From assembly GCF_900079725.1 (NCBI RefSeq), contig NZ_LT599032.1, positions 432,948 through 496,947 of the forward strand: a stretch of 64,000 nt of DNA, written 5' to 3'. The translations under genes and the position numbers were made by a program. The notes under the pieces were generated by a model. That model saw nothing but the letters and a program-made list of their open reading frames with translations. It was not told the origin of the DNA and searched no databases. Shown here piece after piece: positions 42,062-51,005 of the stretch (the first letter of the stretch is position 1; each line of letters opens with the position of its first letter). This DNA comes from an uncultured Dysgonomonas sp. GTDB taxonomy: Bacteria > Bacteroidota > Bacteroidia > Bacteroidales > Dysgonomonadaceae.

Positions 42062-42490
42062 ATGGAAGAAAATAAAAAGATTATAGAGGTTAATGGTATA
42101 AAAATGGAAATTGACCTCAGAGAAGCCAAGGTGATAAACAACTACAAGGTTGGTGACAGCGTAAAGCTCCTTAAAAAAGATTATAGCACATATAGATCTC
42201 ACCTTGCTATTATCGTAGGATTTGATGAGTTCGATAAACATCCGACCATTATTGTTGCATATCTGGATATCGAATATTCAGGCGCATCTATCAAGTTCGA
42301 GTATATAAATAGCGAAACGAAGGATTCTGAAATATGTCCAGTAAACGAATGGGATATACCATTTAGTAAGCAAGATATTTTGGATAGGATCAACACGGAG
42401 ATTGAAAAGAAAAAAGAGGAAACTAGGAGCCTTGAAAGTAAACGCAAGTGCTTTATAGAAATGTTTGGTAAATACTTCGAAAACAAATAA
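42062..42490 (+). CDS. Phage protein, unknown
   Basis: 142 residues. The middle has an SH3-like strand pattern (YKVGDSVKLLKKDYSTYRSH, AIIVGFDEFDKHPTIIVAYL) and the C-terminus is a coiled coil (RINTEIEKKKEETRSLESKR). Possibly binds nucleic acid or scaffolds; no family recognised. Confidence 0.65.
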   Translation: MEENKKIIEVNGIKMEIDLREAKVINNYKVGDSVKLLKKDYSTYRSHLAIIVGFDEFDKHPTIIVAYLDIEYSGASIKFEYINSETKDSEICPVNEWDIPFSKQDILDRINTEIEKKKEETRSLESKRKCFIEMFGKYFENK

Positions 42491-42494
42491 ACCT

Positions 42495-43244
42495 ATGCAA
42501 GAAATAAAGATACCAGAACGATGCAAAGCGTCTATAGATTTTGATAAGCGAGTCGTGGTGATTGAGAGTGAAAAGTTTACACCAAAAAAAGGTGATATAT
42601 GCGTAAAGCGGAATAAATGGATTTTTATTTTTAGTCATACAATTCAATTATTTTCGCCTGATGCAATTTGTTATTATGTTCTTATCTCGAAGATGGATGA
42701 CTTAATCCGTTTTGATAAACATGGAATAGGTTCGCTTTCAGATAGAGAAGAAATTCGCCTTGCCACCAAATCCGAACAGCAACTATTACTCGATGCCTTA
42801 GCGAAAGAGGGTAAGAAATGGAATGCTAATACTCTACAAATCGAGAATATTGAAAACGACATTCTAGTTCCTGAGAGTATAGGGATATATAGATATAATG
42901 CTCCACATGAATATGGTGGTGGGGATAATTTATTTATCGGGTTTAATGACAATACTCAATTATTAGGTTACTGTGCTGACAGATGGGTTGCATATCCGAA
43001 CATCTATAACGATAATAAAAAAGTCCAATGCAAACTAACCCCATGCAAGCGTGAAGATTTGAAAAATGGAGATACAGCTTTTATTAGCGATACATTCCGA
43101 TTGGATGACAGTATGTTATCAGATAGAGGTAGATATGTTAAGATAATAGGTGACAAAGCTATTAAAATTAACAAGAAAGGCGAACCGATATATGATAATG
43201 CTTTTCATAATTATTGGTATAAGGTTGAACCTGTAAATAAATAA
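42495..43244 (+). CDS. Phage protein with repeated small-strand modules, unknown
   Basis: 249 residues from ATG 42495, just after the preceding stop (an in-frame ATG at 42465 overlaps the previous gene). Segments such as KFTPKKGDICVKRNKWIFIF and DLIRFDKHGIGSLSDREEIR with LDALAKEGKKWNAN match a motif common in hypothetical Bacteroidales phage proteins. No activity predicted. Confidence 0.65.
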   Translation: MQEIKIPERCKASIDFDKRVVVIESEKFTPKKGDICVKRNKWIFIFSHTIQLFSPDAICYYVLISKMDDLIRFDKHGIGSLSDREEIRLATKSEQQLLLDALAKEGKKWNANTLQIENIENDILVPESIGIYRYNAPHEYGGGDNLFIGFNDNTQLLGYCADRWVAYPNIYNDNKKVQCKLTPCKREDLKNGDTAFISDTFRLDDSMLSDRGRYVKIIGDKAIKINKKGEPIYDNAFHNYWYKVEPVNK

Positions 43245-43248
43245 CAAT

Positions 43249-43440
43249 ATGGTTAAAAGAATATGCTTATTTATTATACTGCTTTTTGTAATCATAATTA
43301 CGCTTAATACAATTAATTACTTCCATTATAACGAAAATCCAACAATCCTTCAAATATTATCATGGCTATTTATGTGCTTCTTTTTCGGGGCTGGATTAGG
43401 TCGTTTATTTGGTGAATCCACTAATAATAAAAAAGATTAA
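43249..43440 (+). CDS. Small two-helix membrane protein
   Basis: 63 residues with hydrophobic segments ICLFIILLFVIIITLNTI and ILSWLFMCFFFGAGLGRLFG. Ends one base before the sliding-clamp ATG. Not placed in a family. Confidence 0.6.
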   Translation: MVKRICLFIILLFVIIITLNTINYFHYNENPTILQILSWLFMCFFFGAGLGRLFGESTNNKKD

Positions 43441-43441
43441 T

Positions 43442-44569
43442 ATGCAATTTACAGTTAACTCAAAAAAACTCTTTACCAAACTGCAAGCAGCAGCACAGGT
43501 AATAAATAAAAAGAACACGCTACCTATTTTAGATTGTTTTCTATTGGGACTGCGTGGAAATATACTTAACATAGCCTCGACAGATGGTGAGGTTCGGTTA
43601 GTAACGAAAGTAGAGGTTCAGGATGCAAAAGGTGATATAAAAATTGCCGTCAATGCTCAGACCTTAGTTAGTGCATTAAAAGAGCTACCCGATCAGCCTA
43701 TTACATTCGAGGTTAATAAGGATAACTTCGAGATATTCATTCACTACCATAACGGGAAGTTCAATTTTATCGGGCAAAGTGCAGATGATTATCCTATTCC
43801 AAGGCTATTAGATGAAAAGGTTAAGCAAGAACTAACTATTGATGCCGATGTTTTGCTGAACGGAATAGCAGGAACGTTGTTTGCGGTATCTGACGATGAA
43901 CTAAGACCTGTAATGTGTTCAGTTTATTTCGATATTACTAAGGATGATGTAACGTTTGTAACGTCTGACGGACACCGCCTAGTTAAACTTGTAAGCAAGG
44001 TGGCGCGAGGTGTGGATAAGGCTTCGTTTGCCTTACCGACAAAGGGTGCAAATGTCATTCAAAGCTTACTCGCCAAACAAAGCGACCCCGTAAAGATTCG
44101 ATTCGACTATAACAACGCTGTATTTGATCTGTCCGACTATTCCGTTACGGTTCGGTTTATTGAAGGGCGTTATCCTAATTATAACAGCGTGATTCCACAT
44201 GATAATCCGAATAAGTTTACTATAAGTAAAAGTAGTCTGTCCGCTATTATCAAACGTGTATCTGTATTTGCAAGCGAGGCAAGTAGCTTAGTTAAGCTCG
44301 ACATAGACAACAATGCTCTGACTATCTCAGCGCAAGATATTGACTATTCTACTGCCGCTGAAGAAAATATCGCTATTGAATATGATGGTATACCAATGCA
44401 AATAGGATTCAAATACACGTTCCTACTCGATCTGCTAAAGAATATCCATTCCGATGAAGTAGAAGTGCAGCTATCCGAACCGAGTCGAGCAGCCTTACTT
44501 ATGCCGATTGGTAGCGGTTCGGGTTGGGATAGTACGTATTTATTAATGCCGATGATGTTGAATGATTAA
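43442..44569 (+). CDS. DNA polymerase sliding clamp (beta subunit-like), phage-encoded
   Basis: 375 residues from ATG 43442 (MQFTVNSKKLFTKLQAAAQV), full length for a three-domain bacterial-type clamp. Features: LPILDCFLLGLRGNILNIASTDGEV in domain I, the domain II RPVMCSVYFDITKDDVTFV and TSDGHRLVKLV, and FIEGRYPNYNSVIP in the middle; C-terminus YLLMPMMLND near the partner-binding cleft. The clamp tethers polymerases to DNA. The window has no polymerase gene, so it may recruit the host replicase or one elsewhere. Confidence 0.9.
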   Translation: MQFTVNSKKLFTKLQAAAQVINKKNTLPILDCFLLGLRGNILNIASTDGEVRLVTKVEVQDAKGDIKIAVNAQTLVSALKELPDQPITFEVNKDNFEIFIHYHNGKFNFIGQSADDYPIPRLLDEKVKQELTIDADVLLNGIAGTLFAVSDDELRPVMCSVYFDITKDDVTFVTSDGHRLVKLVSKVARGVDKASFALPTKGANVIQSLLAKQSDPVKIRFDYNNAVFDLSDYSVTVRFIEGRYPNYNSVIPHDNPNKFTISKSSLSAIIKRVSVFASEASSLVKLDIDNNALTISAQDIDYSTAAEENIAIEYDGIPMQIGFKYTFLLDLLKNIHSDEVEVQLSEPSRAALLMPIGSGSGWDSTYLLMPMMLND

Positions 44570-44580
44570 ATAGAATAGTT

Positions 44581-44973
44581 ATGGGACAGATGAAAAAGTT
44601 TATTTACATAGGAGCTTATATTGAGTTAGGAAACTTGGCTGATGGCGATTTTGAACCATATAAAAAGTTTCAAGATTACATGAATGACAACGATAGATTT
44701 GACCACTTCTTTGAGAAATTCATATTTCCTTATCAAGGGCTTGAAGGGTACAATATCCTCGTTCCTCATTCGGGGGATTGGGGTGAGCATCAAGATGAAG
44801 ACGAAGAACATATTTGGAATTTTGGAGATTTTGATGAATACAAAGAAACCGAGCTAATAATTTCATTCAAAGATGAATATACTGCAATCATAGGCGAAAT
44901 AACTAATGTTGTCGGCTCTGAAAATATCCATATCCGATGTGGAATTATAGATTATTTTGACGAAAGAGCTTAA
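44581..44973 (+). CDS. Acidic phage protein, unknown
   Basis: 130 residues, acidic: DYMNDNDRFDHFFEKFIFPY and a strand region GYNILVPHSGDWGEHQDEDEE. Stop overlaps the next start (TAATG). Confidence 0.6.
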   Translation: MGQMKKFIYIGAYIELGNLADGDFEPYKKFQDYMNDNDRFDHFFEKFIFPYQGLEGYNILVPHSGDWGEHQDEDEEHIWNFGDFDEYKETELIISFKDEYTAIIGEITNVVGSENIHIRCGIIDYFDERA

Positions 44974-45158
44974 TGGCAAAACGGACTAAACCGCCTCAAT
45001 CCGACATGACCGATTGCTGCCGGAGATGTGCGTTTAATGAAGGTGAAGGAGTGATGGGCAATATGTTTCATTGCTCCTTTCTTAATTACTGCCACAACTC
45101 ATACAAAGGTTGCGAAGCGGAACGACTCGGTAAAGGAAAATTTAAAGAGAAAAAATAA
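44973..45158 (+). CDS. Small cysteine-rich phage protein
   Basis: 61 residues with DCCRRCAFNE, FHCSFLNYCH and GCE, probably one zinc site. Followed after 1 bp by the RNA ligase gene. Confidence 0.65.
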   Translation: MAKRTKPPQSDMTDCCRRCAFNEGEGVMGNMFHCSFLNYCHNSYKGCEAERLGKGKFKEKK

Positions 45159-45159
45159 G

Positions 45160-46044
45160 ATGGAATTTAAAAAATATCAACACATAGAGCGATTCGGAAC
45201 AACAGAAGTTGAAGGAATCCAAAACGGTAAATGCTATATATTTCCAAAAATAGATGGAACTAATGCGTCCCTGTGGTGGAGCAATGGACTAAAAGCAGGG
45301 AGCCGAAATAGGGAGCTATCAATTGATAATGATAACGCCGGGTTTTATAAATGGGCTTTAGGACAAGAACATATAATACAATTTTTGAAATCTCATCAAA
45401 ATGTTAGGCTGTATGGGGAATGGCTCGTGCCACATACGTTGAAAACATATAACGATAATGCTTGGATGAATTTTTATGTATTTGATGTAATGGTTGGTGA
45501 TGAATATGTTGATTTTGGTAGTTATTCATCGGAACTACAGCAATACAATATAGAATACATACCCGCTATTTGCATTATTAATAACCCATCGTATGAAAGG
45601 CTTATAGGGCTACTAGAACAGAATGACTATTTGGTGAAAGATGGCAATGGTATAGGCGAAGGAATAGTTATAAAAAATTATGATTACAAGAACAAATACG
45701 GTCGTGTTGTTTGGGCTAAAATAGTCTCTAATGAATTTAAAGGTAAGCATAAAAAAGCTATGCCTAATGAGATTAAAGAGAAGAATTTAGTTGAGAAGGA
45801 TATTGTAGACAAATACATAACGAGGTCATTATTAGACAAAGAACAATCCAAAATCGAAAACGAAATGAACGGTTGGAGTTCTAAGTATATACCACGTCTC
45901 ATCAATGTTGTTTTTTACAATCTTATTAGAGAAGAGAGTTGGAATTTCGTAAAGGAATTTAAAAACCCTACTATTGATTTTAAGCGGCTATCATTCTTTA
46001 CTACCACAAAAATAAAAGAACTAAAGCCAGATGTATTCAATTAG
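45160..46044 (+). CDS. RNA ligase, Rnl2-like nucleotidyltransferase
   Basis: 294 residues. Ligase motifs in order: I PKIDGTNASLWW with Lys30 as the adenylation site, Ia SRNREL, III RLYGEWLV, IIIa NFYVFDVMV, IV GEGIVIKNY, V VVWAKIVSNEFK. This is the T4 Rnl2/REL type that seals 3'-OH/5'-PO4 RNA ends in duplex. No polynucleotide kinase-phosphatase is adjacent. A role repairing tRNAs cut by host anticodon nucleases is plausible, since the phage also carries a tRNA. Confidence 0.88.
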   Translation: MEFKKYQHIERFGTTEVEGIQNGKCYIFPKIDGTNASLWWSNGLKAGSRNRELSIDNDNAGFYKWALGQEHIIQFLKSHQNVRLYGEWLVPHTLKTYNDNAWMNFYVFDVMVGDEYVDFGSYSSELQQYNIEYIPAICIINNPSYERLIGLLEQNDYLVKDGNGIGEGIVIKNYDYKNKYGRVVWAKIVSNEFKGKHKKAMPNEIKEKNLVEKDIVDKYITRSLLDKEQSKIENEMNGWSSKYIPRLINVVFYNLIREESWNFVKEFKNPTIDFKRLSFFTTTKIKELKPDVFN

Positions 46045-46077
46045 CTATCAACAACTCATCAAAAACAAATCACCAAC

Positions 46078-46395
46078 ATGGAACAATTAGAATTATTCAA
46101 TATAGAACCGATACAGCCAGCACCGAAACGAATGAGAGAAATAGTCGTCGGAAGAAAGCGAATTAAACGCCGTGTAAGCAACGGGAATACTTTAATCGAG
46201 CAATTGCAGCCTGAGATAAGAAAAGTGCCGCTAATCGTCTGCAAACAACCTAAAACGATTAAGATGATTCCTTACAACTGGACTAAAAAGCAGAAAGAGG
46301 CATATATCAAGTCTCACTATGACGAAAATGGCAGATTCATATTCGAACCTGCTGGAGACTTTACAGTTTTTGGAGGTGCAGCAAGTAGGCAGTAA
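46078..46395 (+). CDS. Basic phage protein, unknown
   Basis: 105 residues, with Arg/Lys clusters (PKRMREIVVGRKRIKRRVSN) and a C-terminal PYNWTKKQKEAYIKSHYDEN, a short helix typical of DNA- or RNA-contact tails. No family recognised. Confidence 0.6.
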   Translation: MEQLELFNIEPIQPAPKRMREIVVGRKRIKRRVSNGNTLIEQLQPEIRKVPLIVCKQPKTIKMIPYNWTKKQKEAYIKSHYDENGRFIFEPAGDFTVFGGAASRQ

Positions 46396-46412
46396 AATTT
46401 AATTTAAGTATT

Positions 46413-46700
46413 ATGGAAGAAATAGTTTGCAAGAAATGTGGAGTTGTCAATGAATACAAAACAGAATACAGAGGAAAACATTTGACGGCGTTCTGTACTG
46501 CTTGTGGAACATATATAAAACATATTCCACATGTTGAACCTGCCATGTTCTTTAGTAAGAAATACCCCGACATGAAGATTTCGGAGTGTGAAGATCTACA
46601 ATACCTCCAATGGGTACATGAGAAAATAAAACTCAGTAACCGATATAAAGAAGCGGTTGAAAGACGTATTGATGAACTTGAAGGTTATAAATATATTTAG
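46413..46700 (+). CDS. Zinc-ribbon phage protein
   Basis: 95 residues: CKKCGVVNEY and FCTACGTYIKH form a four-cysteine ribbon, followed by a helical tail. Directly before the DUF4373 replication gene. Confidence 0.65.
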   Translation: MEEIVCKKCGVVNEYKTEYRGKHLTAFCTACGTYIKHIPHVEPAMFFSKKYPDMKISECEDLQYLQWVHEKIKLSNRYKEAVERRIDELEGYKYI

Positions 46701-46703
46701 AAT

Positions 46704-47438
46704 ATGGAAACTATGGCTAGAAAGAATAAAGTAGGACTAGATTACTTTCCTTTTGAAGTAAGTTTTTTTTCTGATTTAAAGGTTCGGCGGCTCATTAGAA
46801 AGGATGGCGGACAAGCCGTTTCCATCTATGCTTATCTTTTGTGCTTAATCTACGAAAACGGATATTACGTAAAGTGGGATGAAGATATGCCATTTATTAT
46901 TCATGAATCAGTTGGAGTAGATGAATCTTATGTATCAAAGGTAGTTACAAGCTGCATAGAAGTTGATTTATTTGATGCAGAAGTTTTTGAAGTAAGCGGA
47001 ATATTGACCTCGAAAGGCATTCAGGAACGATATTCTTATGTAAATAAGCAGTGTAAGAGAAAAGCGGTTGTTTCCGAATTTAAGTTAATAGATACGGAAG
47101 GAATGCAACAAAAGAAAGAAAAGGAAATAAAAGGAAAAGAAATAAACCTAGAGTTTATTGAGTCTGAGTTTGCTGAATCTTTTAATAGGTGGTTGGAGTA
47201 TAAAAAAAGCATTGGTAAATACTATAAGGTTCAATGGTCTATTGAGGCAGCATATAGAAATATGAAAGATTTGGCAGAGAACTCACCTATAATCTCAACA
47301 GCAATAGTAGATCAATCTATCAAGAGAGAATGGGATGGATTATTTGAGTTAAAAGATGCGTCCTTATTGAATAGACTAAGAGCGCAATCCATTTCAAATA
47401 AACACACCAAGCCTAATCCTAACGAATCACGACAATGA
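46704..47438 (+). CDS. DUF4373 (Lin1244/Lin1753-type) replication-associated protein
   Basis: 244 residues. The domain begins VGLDYFPFEVSFFSDLKVRR and continues AVSIYAYLLCLIYENGYYVKW, with ILTSKGIQERY near 105; this winged-helix domain is common ahead of helicases in phages. The C-terminal ~70 residues look like a replisome organiser tail (FNRWLEYKKSIGKYYKVQ). The stop overlaps the primase-helicase ATG by 4 bp, so it may be the loader. Confidence 0.82.
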   Translation: METMARKNKVGLDYFPFEVSFFSDLKVRRLIRKDGGQAVSIYAYLLCLIYENGYYVKWDEDMPFIIHESVGVDESYVSKVVTSCIEVDLFDAEVFEVSGILTSKGIQERYSYVNKQCKRKAVVSEFKLIDTEGMQQKKEKEIKGKEINLEFIESEFAESFNRWLEYKKSIGKYYKVQWSIEAAYRNMKDLAENSPIISTAIVDQSIKREWDGLFELKDASLLNRLRAQSISNKHTKPNPNESRQ

Positions 47439-49495
47439 ATGAAGTTGAGATAAGAAAAGCCTTAGACATTCTCAAAAAAGAAAATGAGATAATAGAGGTT
47501 CGAATTATTGGCGATTATACTTATTCGGGGTATTTCAAGAATATCGACAATCTGATACAAGCTATCAAGCCTTACCAAAATGATAACATTTATTTCACTC
47601 TTAACGAGATAAAAGAAGATTGTTATAGCAGAAGCCAATCCGAAAAGATTGTAAGGTCAAATAAGCAGACAAAGACAACATCAGATACTGACATCTCAGG
47701 GCGTGACTATATTCTCATTGACATTGACCCAAAACGGGCAACAGGCGTTTCGGCAAGTGATGAAGAAGTTACTAAGGCTCGAATAGTTGGGAATAAGGTT
47801 TATGCTTTTCTCCGAGATCAAGGATTCACTAAGCCGATATGTGCGTTTTCTGGTAACGGTATTCACTTATTGTATAAGGTTAATCTTCTTAACAACGAAG
47901 AGAACCGAACGCTACTAGAACGCTTTCTGCACACCCTTGATATGTTATTCTCTGATGAGTTTGCCGATGTAGATACCACAGTGTTTAACGCGGCACGTAT
48001 TACTAAGCTATACGGAACATTTAGCCGTAAGGGAGCAAATACAGAAGATAGACCACACCGAATCAGTCGTCTTATCTCTGTGCCAGATAGCCTTGAACCA
48101 TTAGATCGTGCGTATATTCAGAAAGTTGTTGACCTATATCCAAAAGAGGAAGTCAAGACATGGCAGAATAATTATCAGGGTAATAATGCATTCAACTTAG
48201 ATGAGTTTATTTCGAAACATGGTATCAATGTAATTCGTAAGCAACCGTTCAAAAACGGAGAGAAGCTAATCATTGATTGCTGCTTTGATTCGAATCACAA
48301 AGGCGATGGAGCTATCTTCAGGCTTAACAATGGTGCTATAGGCTTTAAATGTTTTCATAATAGCTGTTCGCATCATAATTGGGAGTCATTCCGCAATCAC
48401 TTTGAACCGAACCGATTTAAAAATAACCAAATATCCTACAACAGACGACTTGATAATAAGCCTAATGTAGAGTATAAGCCGCAAATTGAGAGTGAAGATA
48501 AAGGCAAGAAGTTCCTCACGTTTCCCGAGATAAAGGATAAGGATAGAAGTCAAATAGTATCTATCCCGACAGGATTCACTCTGCTTGATGACAAGATAAT
48601 CGGATTGAATAAAGGAGAACTGACTCTAGTGTCTGGCTCAAACGCATCGGGTAAGTCCTCAATGATAAAGCAGCTGTGCTTAAATGCAGCTGATAAAGGT
48701 TTTCGGATCATTGAGTACTCAGGGGAGTTAGATCCTACTCGCTCTAAGTCATGGACAGTTCAGCAAGCGGCAGGTAGGCAGTTTGTAGAAGCTACCAAGT
48801 ATGCCAACTATTTCAGAGTACCACAGAATATATCTGATAAAATATCAGAGTGGCTATCTGATAAATGGAAGGTATATAACAATCTATACGGTTCAAACTT
48901 TGAGCAACTAGTCGCTGATGTCGAAGATACACTGTCTACAGAAACATGCGATATATTCATTGTAGATAACATTATGGCTCTCGACCTATCCGATATATCA
49001 AACGATAAGTACGAACGTCAGAAATTGGCTGTATTGCGCTTAAAAGAACTAGCTATTAAGTATAATATTCATATCATATTGGTAGCCCATCCGAGGAAGT
49101 CTGTTTCGTTTCTACGGAAAGATGATGTGTCAGGGAGTGCCGATCTAACTAATGCCGTAGAGAATGTTTTACTTGTTCATCGCAAGAATAACGACTTTGT
49201 AAGACGGGCTGGAGAGTTCTTTGGAGAAGATGTAGCTAGTCAATATTACAAGTATGGAAATATAATTGAAGTAGCTAAGAATAGAGATTTGGGTATATGC
49301 GATGTTCTTGTCGGGTTGTACTACGAAATTGAATCTAAACGCTTCTTAAATGACTTTACCGATAATTATTGCTACGGTTGGCAAGACTCGATTACGGAAG
49401 AAGAACCTCAATTCGGTTTTCCACAATTTGATTATGTAATGACAGAACAAGAGTTTTTTTCCGAACCAACACCATCAGATCAATTACCCTTCTAG
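47435..49495 (+). CDS. Fused primase-helicase
   Basis: 686 residues. N-terminal archaeo-eukaryotic primase-like part: catalytic pair in YILIDIDPKR (~89-98) and SGNGIHLLYKV (~145-155). A cysteine/histidine-rich zinc module follows at ~290-320 (CCFDSNHKGDG, KCFHNSCSHHNW). The C-terminal half is a RecA/DnaB-type helicase: SGSNASGKSS Walker A (~405), IIEYSGELDPTRSKSW, Walker B FIVDNIMALD, and ILVAHPRKSV. It should prime and unwind phage DNA on its own. A UUCG terminator hairpin follows. Confidence 0.85.
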   Translation: MNEVEIRKALDILKKENEIIEVRIIGDYTYSGYFKNIDNLIQAIKPYQNDNIYFTLNEIKEDCYSRSQSEKIVRSNKQTKTTSDTDISGRDYILIDIDPKRATGVSASDEEVTKARIVGNKVYAFLRDQGFTKPICAFSGNGIHLLYKVNLLNNEENRTLLERFLHTLDMLFSDEFADVDTTVFNAARITKLYGTFSRKGANTEDRPHRISRLISVPDSLEPLDRAYIQKVVDLYPKEEVKTWQNNYQGNNAFNLDEFISKHGINVIRKQPFKNGEKLIIDCCFDSNHKGDGAIFRLNNGAIGFKCFHNSCSHHNWESFRNHFEPNRFKNNQISYNRRLDNKPNVEYKPQIESEDKGKKFLTFPEIKDKDRSQIVSIPTGFTLLDDKIIGLNKGELTLVSGSNASGKSSMIKQLCLNAADKGFRIIEYSGELDPTRSKSWTVQQAAGRQFVEATKYANYFRVPQNISDKISEWLSDKWKVYNNLYGSNFEQLVADVEDTLSTETCDIFIVDNIMALDLSDISNDKYERQKLAVLRLKELAIKYNIHIILVAHPRKSVSFLRKDDVSGSADLTNAVENVLLVHRKNNDFVRRAGEFFGEDVASQYYKYGNIIEVAKNRDLGICDVLVGLYYEIESKRFLNDFTDNYCYGWQDSITEEEPQFGFPQFDYVMTEQEFFSEPTPSDQLPF

Positions 49496-49515
49496 CAGCT
49501 TTCGAGTTGCTTTTT
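49495..49515 (+). terminator. Terminator after primase-helicase
   Basis: GCAGCT-TTCG-AGTTGC stem-loop with TTTTT tail, overlapping the stop codon. Confidence 0.75.
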
Positions 49516-49559
49516 AAATTAATACATATGAAGAACTTAAAATTTAAATTAATACAGAA

Positions 49560-50018
49560 ATGGAACTTGAATTAAAGCATTTGGCTCCGTATTTTCCGTA
49601 CGGGCTGAAAGGAATAGCCTATGTATCAAAAGATATAGCACTAGACAATGTAGATATTATAGGATGCAATCGTAGCGAACTTTATTGTAAGTATACCTCG
49701 GAAAGGTATAAGAATATGAGTGGTGCAAGAAAATGGTTTGATCTTTATGAGATCAAGCCCCTCCTTCTCCCTATGTCCTCACTCTACACAGAAATAACAC
49801 ATAATGGGAAGACATTTATTCCTTGGAAAGAACTTGACTGGGGAAGTTGGAATGACGAAATAGGATATATCGTTAGTGCTGAATATGGAGAGAATCCTAG
49901 AGTAGCAATTAATGTCTTAGACTTCATAGATGACTATTATAAACTTCTTGAATGGCACTTCGATGTATTCGGCTTAATCGACAAAGGACTGGCACTAGAC
50001 AAAACAAAAATAAAATGA
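49560..50018 (+). CDS. Phage protein, common Bacteroidales type, unknown
   Basis: 152 residues starting MELELKHLAPYFPYGLKG; the LAPYLPYGL opening and the closing DYYKLLEWHFDVFGLIDKGL recur in hypothetical proteins of Bacteroidales phages. Function unknown. ATGA overlap with the next gene. Confidence 0.7.
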   Translation: MELELKHLAPYFPYGLKGIAYVSKDIALDNVDIIGCNRSELYCKYTSERYKNMSGARKWFDLYEIKPLLLPMSSLYTEITHNGKTFIPWKELDWGSWNDEIGYIVSAEYGENPRVAINVLDFIDDYYKLLEWHFDVFGLIDKGLALDKTKIK

Positions 50019-50194
50019 AACGATTTAAGGAAAAAATAAAAGCTATCTGGCACATCATAACCGATAGCGAGTATATCGTTTTTACTGTGACGATGAAAAA
50101 TGGAAAGTACAAAAGAGGTAGTGCTGTAATTTCTGATAATATAAGTCAGACATCTATGGATTGTGCAATTGAAACATTAATAAGAAATTTATAG
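50015..50194 (+). CDS. Small phage protein
   Basis: 59 residues from ATG 50015 (MKRFKEKIKAIWHIITDSEY), with a strand pattern IVFTVTMKNGKYKRGSAVIS. The upstream in-frame start at 49952 overlaps the previous gene and is rejected. Confidence 0.6.
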   Translation: MKRFKEKIKAIWHIITDSEYIVFTVTMKNGKYKRGSAVISDNISQTSMDCAIETLIRNL

Positions 50195-50196
50195 CT

Positions 50197-50475
50197 ATGG
50201 AATTTAAAGAATTAAAGACAATAGAAGATTTTAGATTAGTTCAAAAAAATGATTGGGTTGCATGTGAATTTAATGAAGCCATGAGATATGATTATCCTGA
50301 AGGCCCATATAGATTGAAAGTATTCAGGGTGTATCAAAATCTTATAAATAGCAATGAACTGGTTCTACAAAAGAAAAATAATATGTATGTCAATTATGGA
50401 ATGTTTGTAGAAGGCAAAAGTTATCTTAAAAAAGCAGTTTTGATTTCACTCGGAAAGGAGGCATCCAATGTGTAA
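50197..50475 (+). CDS. Small phage protein
   Basis: 92 residues, beta-rich (NDWVACEFNEAMRYDYPEGP; KVFRVYQNLINSNELVLQKK). Starts 2 bp after the previous stop. Unknown. Confidence 0.6.
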   Translation: MEFKELKTIEDFRLVQKNDWVACEFNEAMRYDYPEGPYRLKVFRVYQNLINSNELVLQKKNNMYVNYGMFVEGKSYLKKAVLISLGKEASNV

Positions 50476-50638
50476 CGAAGATATCATTATGAGCCATGTT
50501 AGGAATAACCTAAAATCGATACAGAGCCTTGTCGAAATAGAAAATTTAGAAGTGTTCACTACACAGGAAGTTCATTTTATGATATCAGAATATTGTAAGA
50601 TGAATGATGATCTATTAAAAAGCATCAGCCATGAGTAA
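50468..50638 (+). CDS. 56-residue phage protein
   Basis: ATG 50468, overlapping the previous gene by 8 bp and the next by 8 bp, which supports a coupled operon. Sequence is helical (VRNNLKSIQSLVEIENL; EVHFMISEYCKMNDDLLKSI). Unknown. Confidence 0.6.
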   Translation: MCNEDIIMSHVRNNLKSIQSLVEIENLEVFTTQEVHFMISEYCKMNDDLLKSISHE

Positions 50639-51002
50639 CCTAGTAACGTTCGAGCAAGCGAAGAAGCTTAAAGAGTTGGGGTTTAATGTACCAATAAGAG
50701 AGTATTACGAATCAAGCGGGTATTTAATAACTCAGAATGAAAGCAGATTTGCTTTACAAATAAAACGAAATTCCGAATTACCAACTGAATATTCCGCCCC
50801 TACCGTATCCTATGCTCTTGATTGGATAAGAGAGAAGAAAGAAATCTATTGCGGAGTATATCCATTCATGTGTGGCTACAATGGCATGGCTATCGTTCAA
50901 GATAAATACAATCCATGTACTATCGAAGTTGAGCCTCTAAGCTCTCACACTCTCGCATCCTCCGCATTGCTTACAGAAATTCTAAACCACCTAACAAAAT
51001 AA
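50631..51002 (+). CDS. Phage protein, common type, unknown
   Basis: 123 residues. VTFEQAKKLKELGFNVPIRE, PTVSYALDWIREKKEIYCGV and LLTEILNHL match a hypothetical family seen often in Bacteroidales phages. No function assigned. Confidence 0.7.
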   Translation: MSNLVTFEQAKKLKELGFNVPIREYYESSGYLITQNESRFALQIKRNSELPTEYSAPTVSYALDWIREKKEIYCGVYPFMCGYNGMAIVQDKYNPCTIEVEPLSSHTLASSALLTEILNHLTK

Positions 51003-51005
51003 AGT

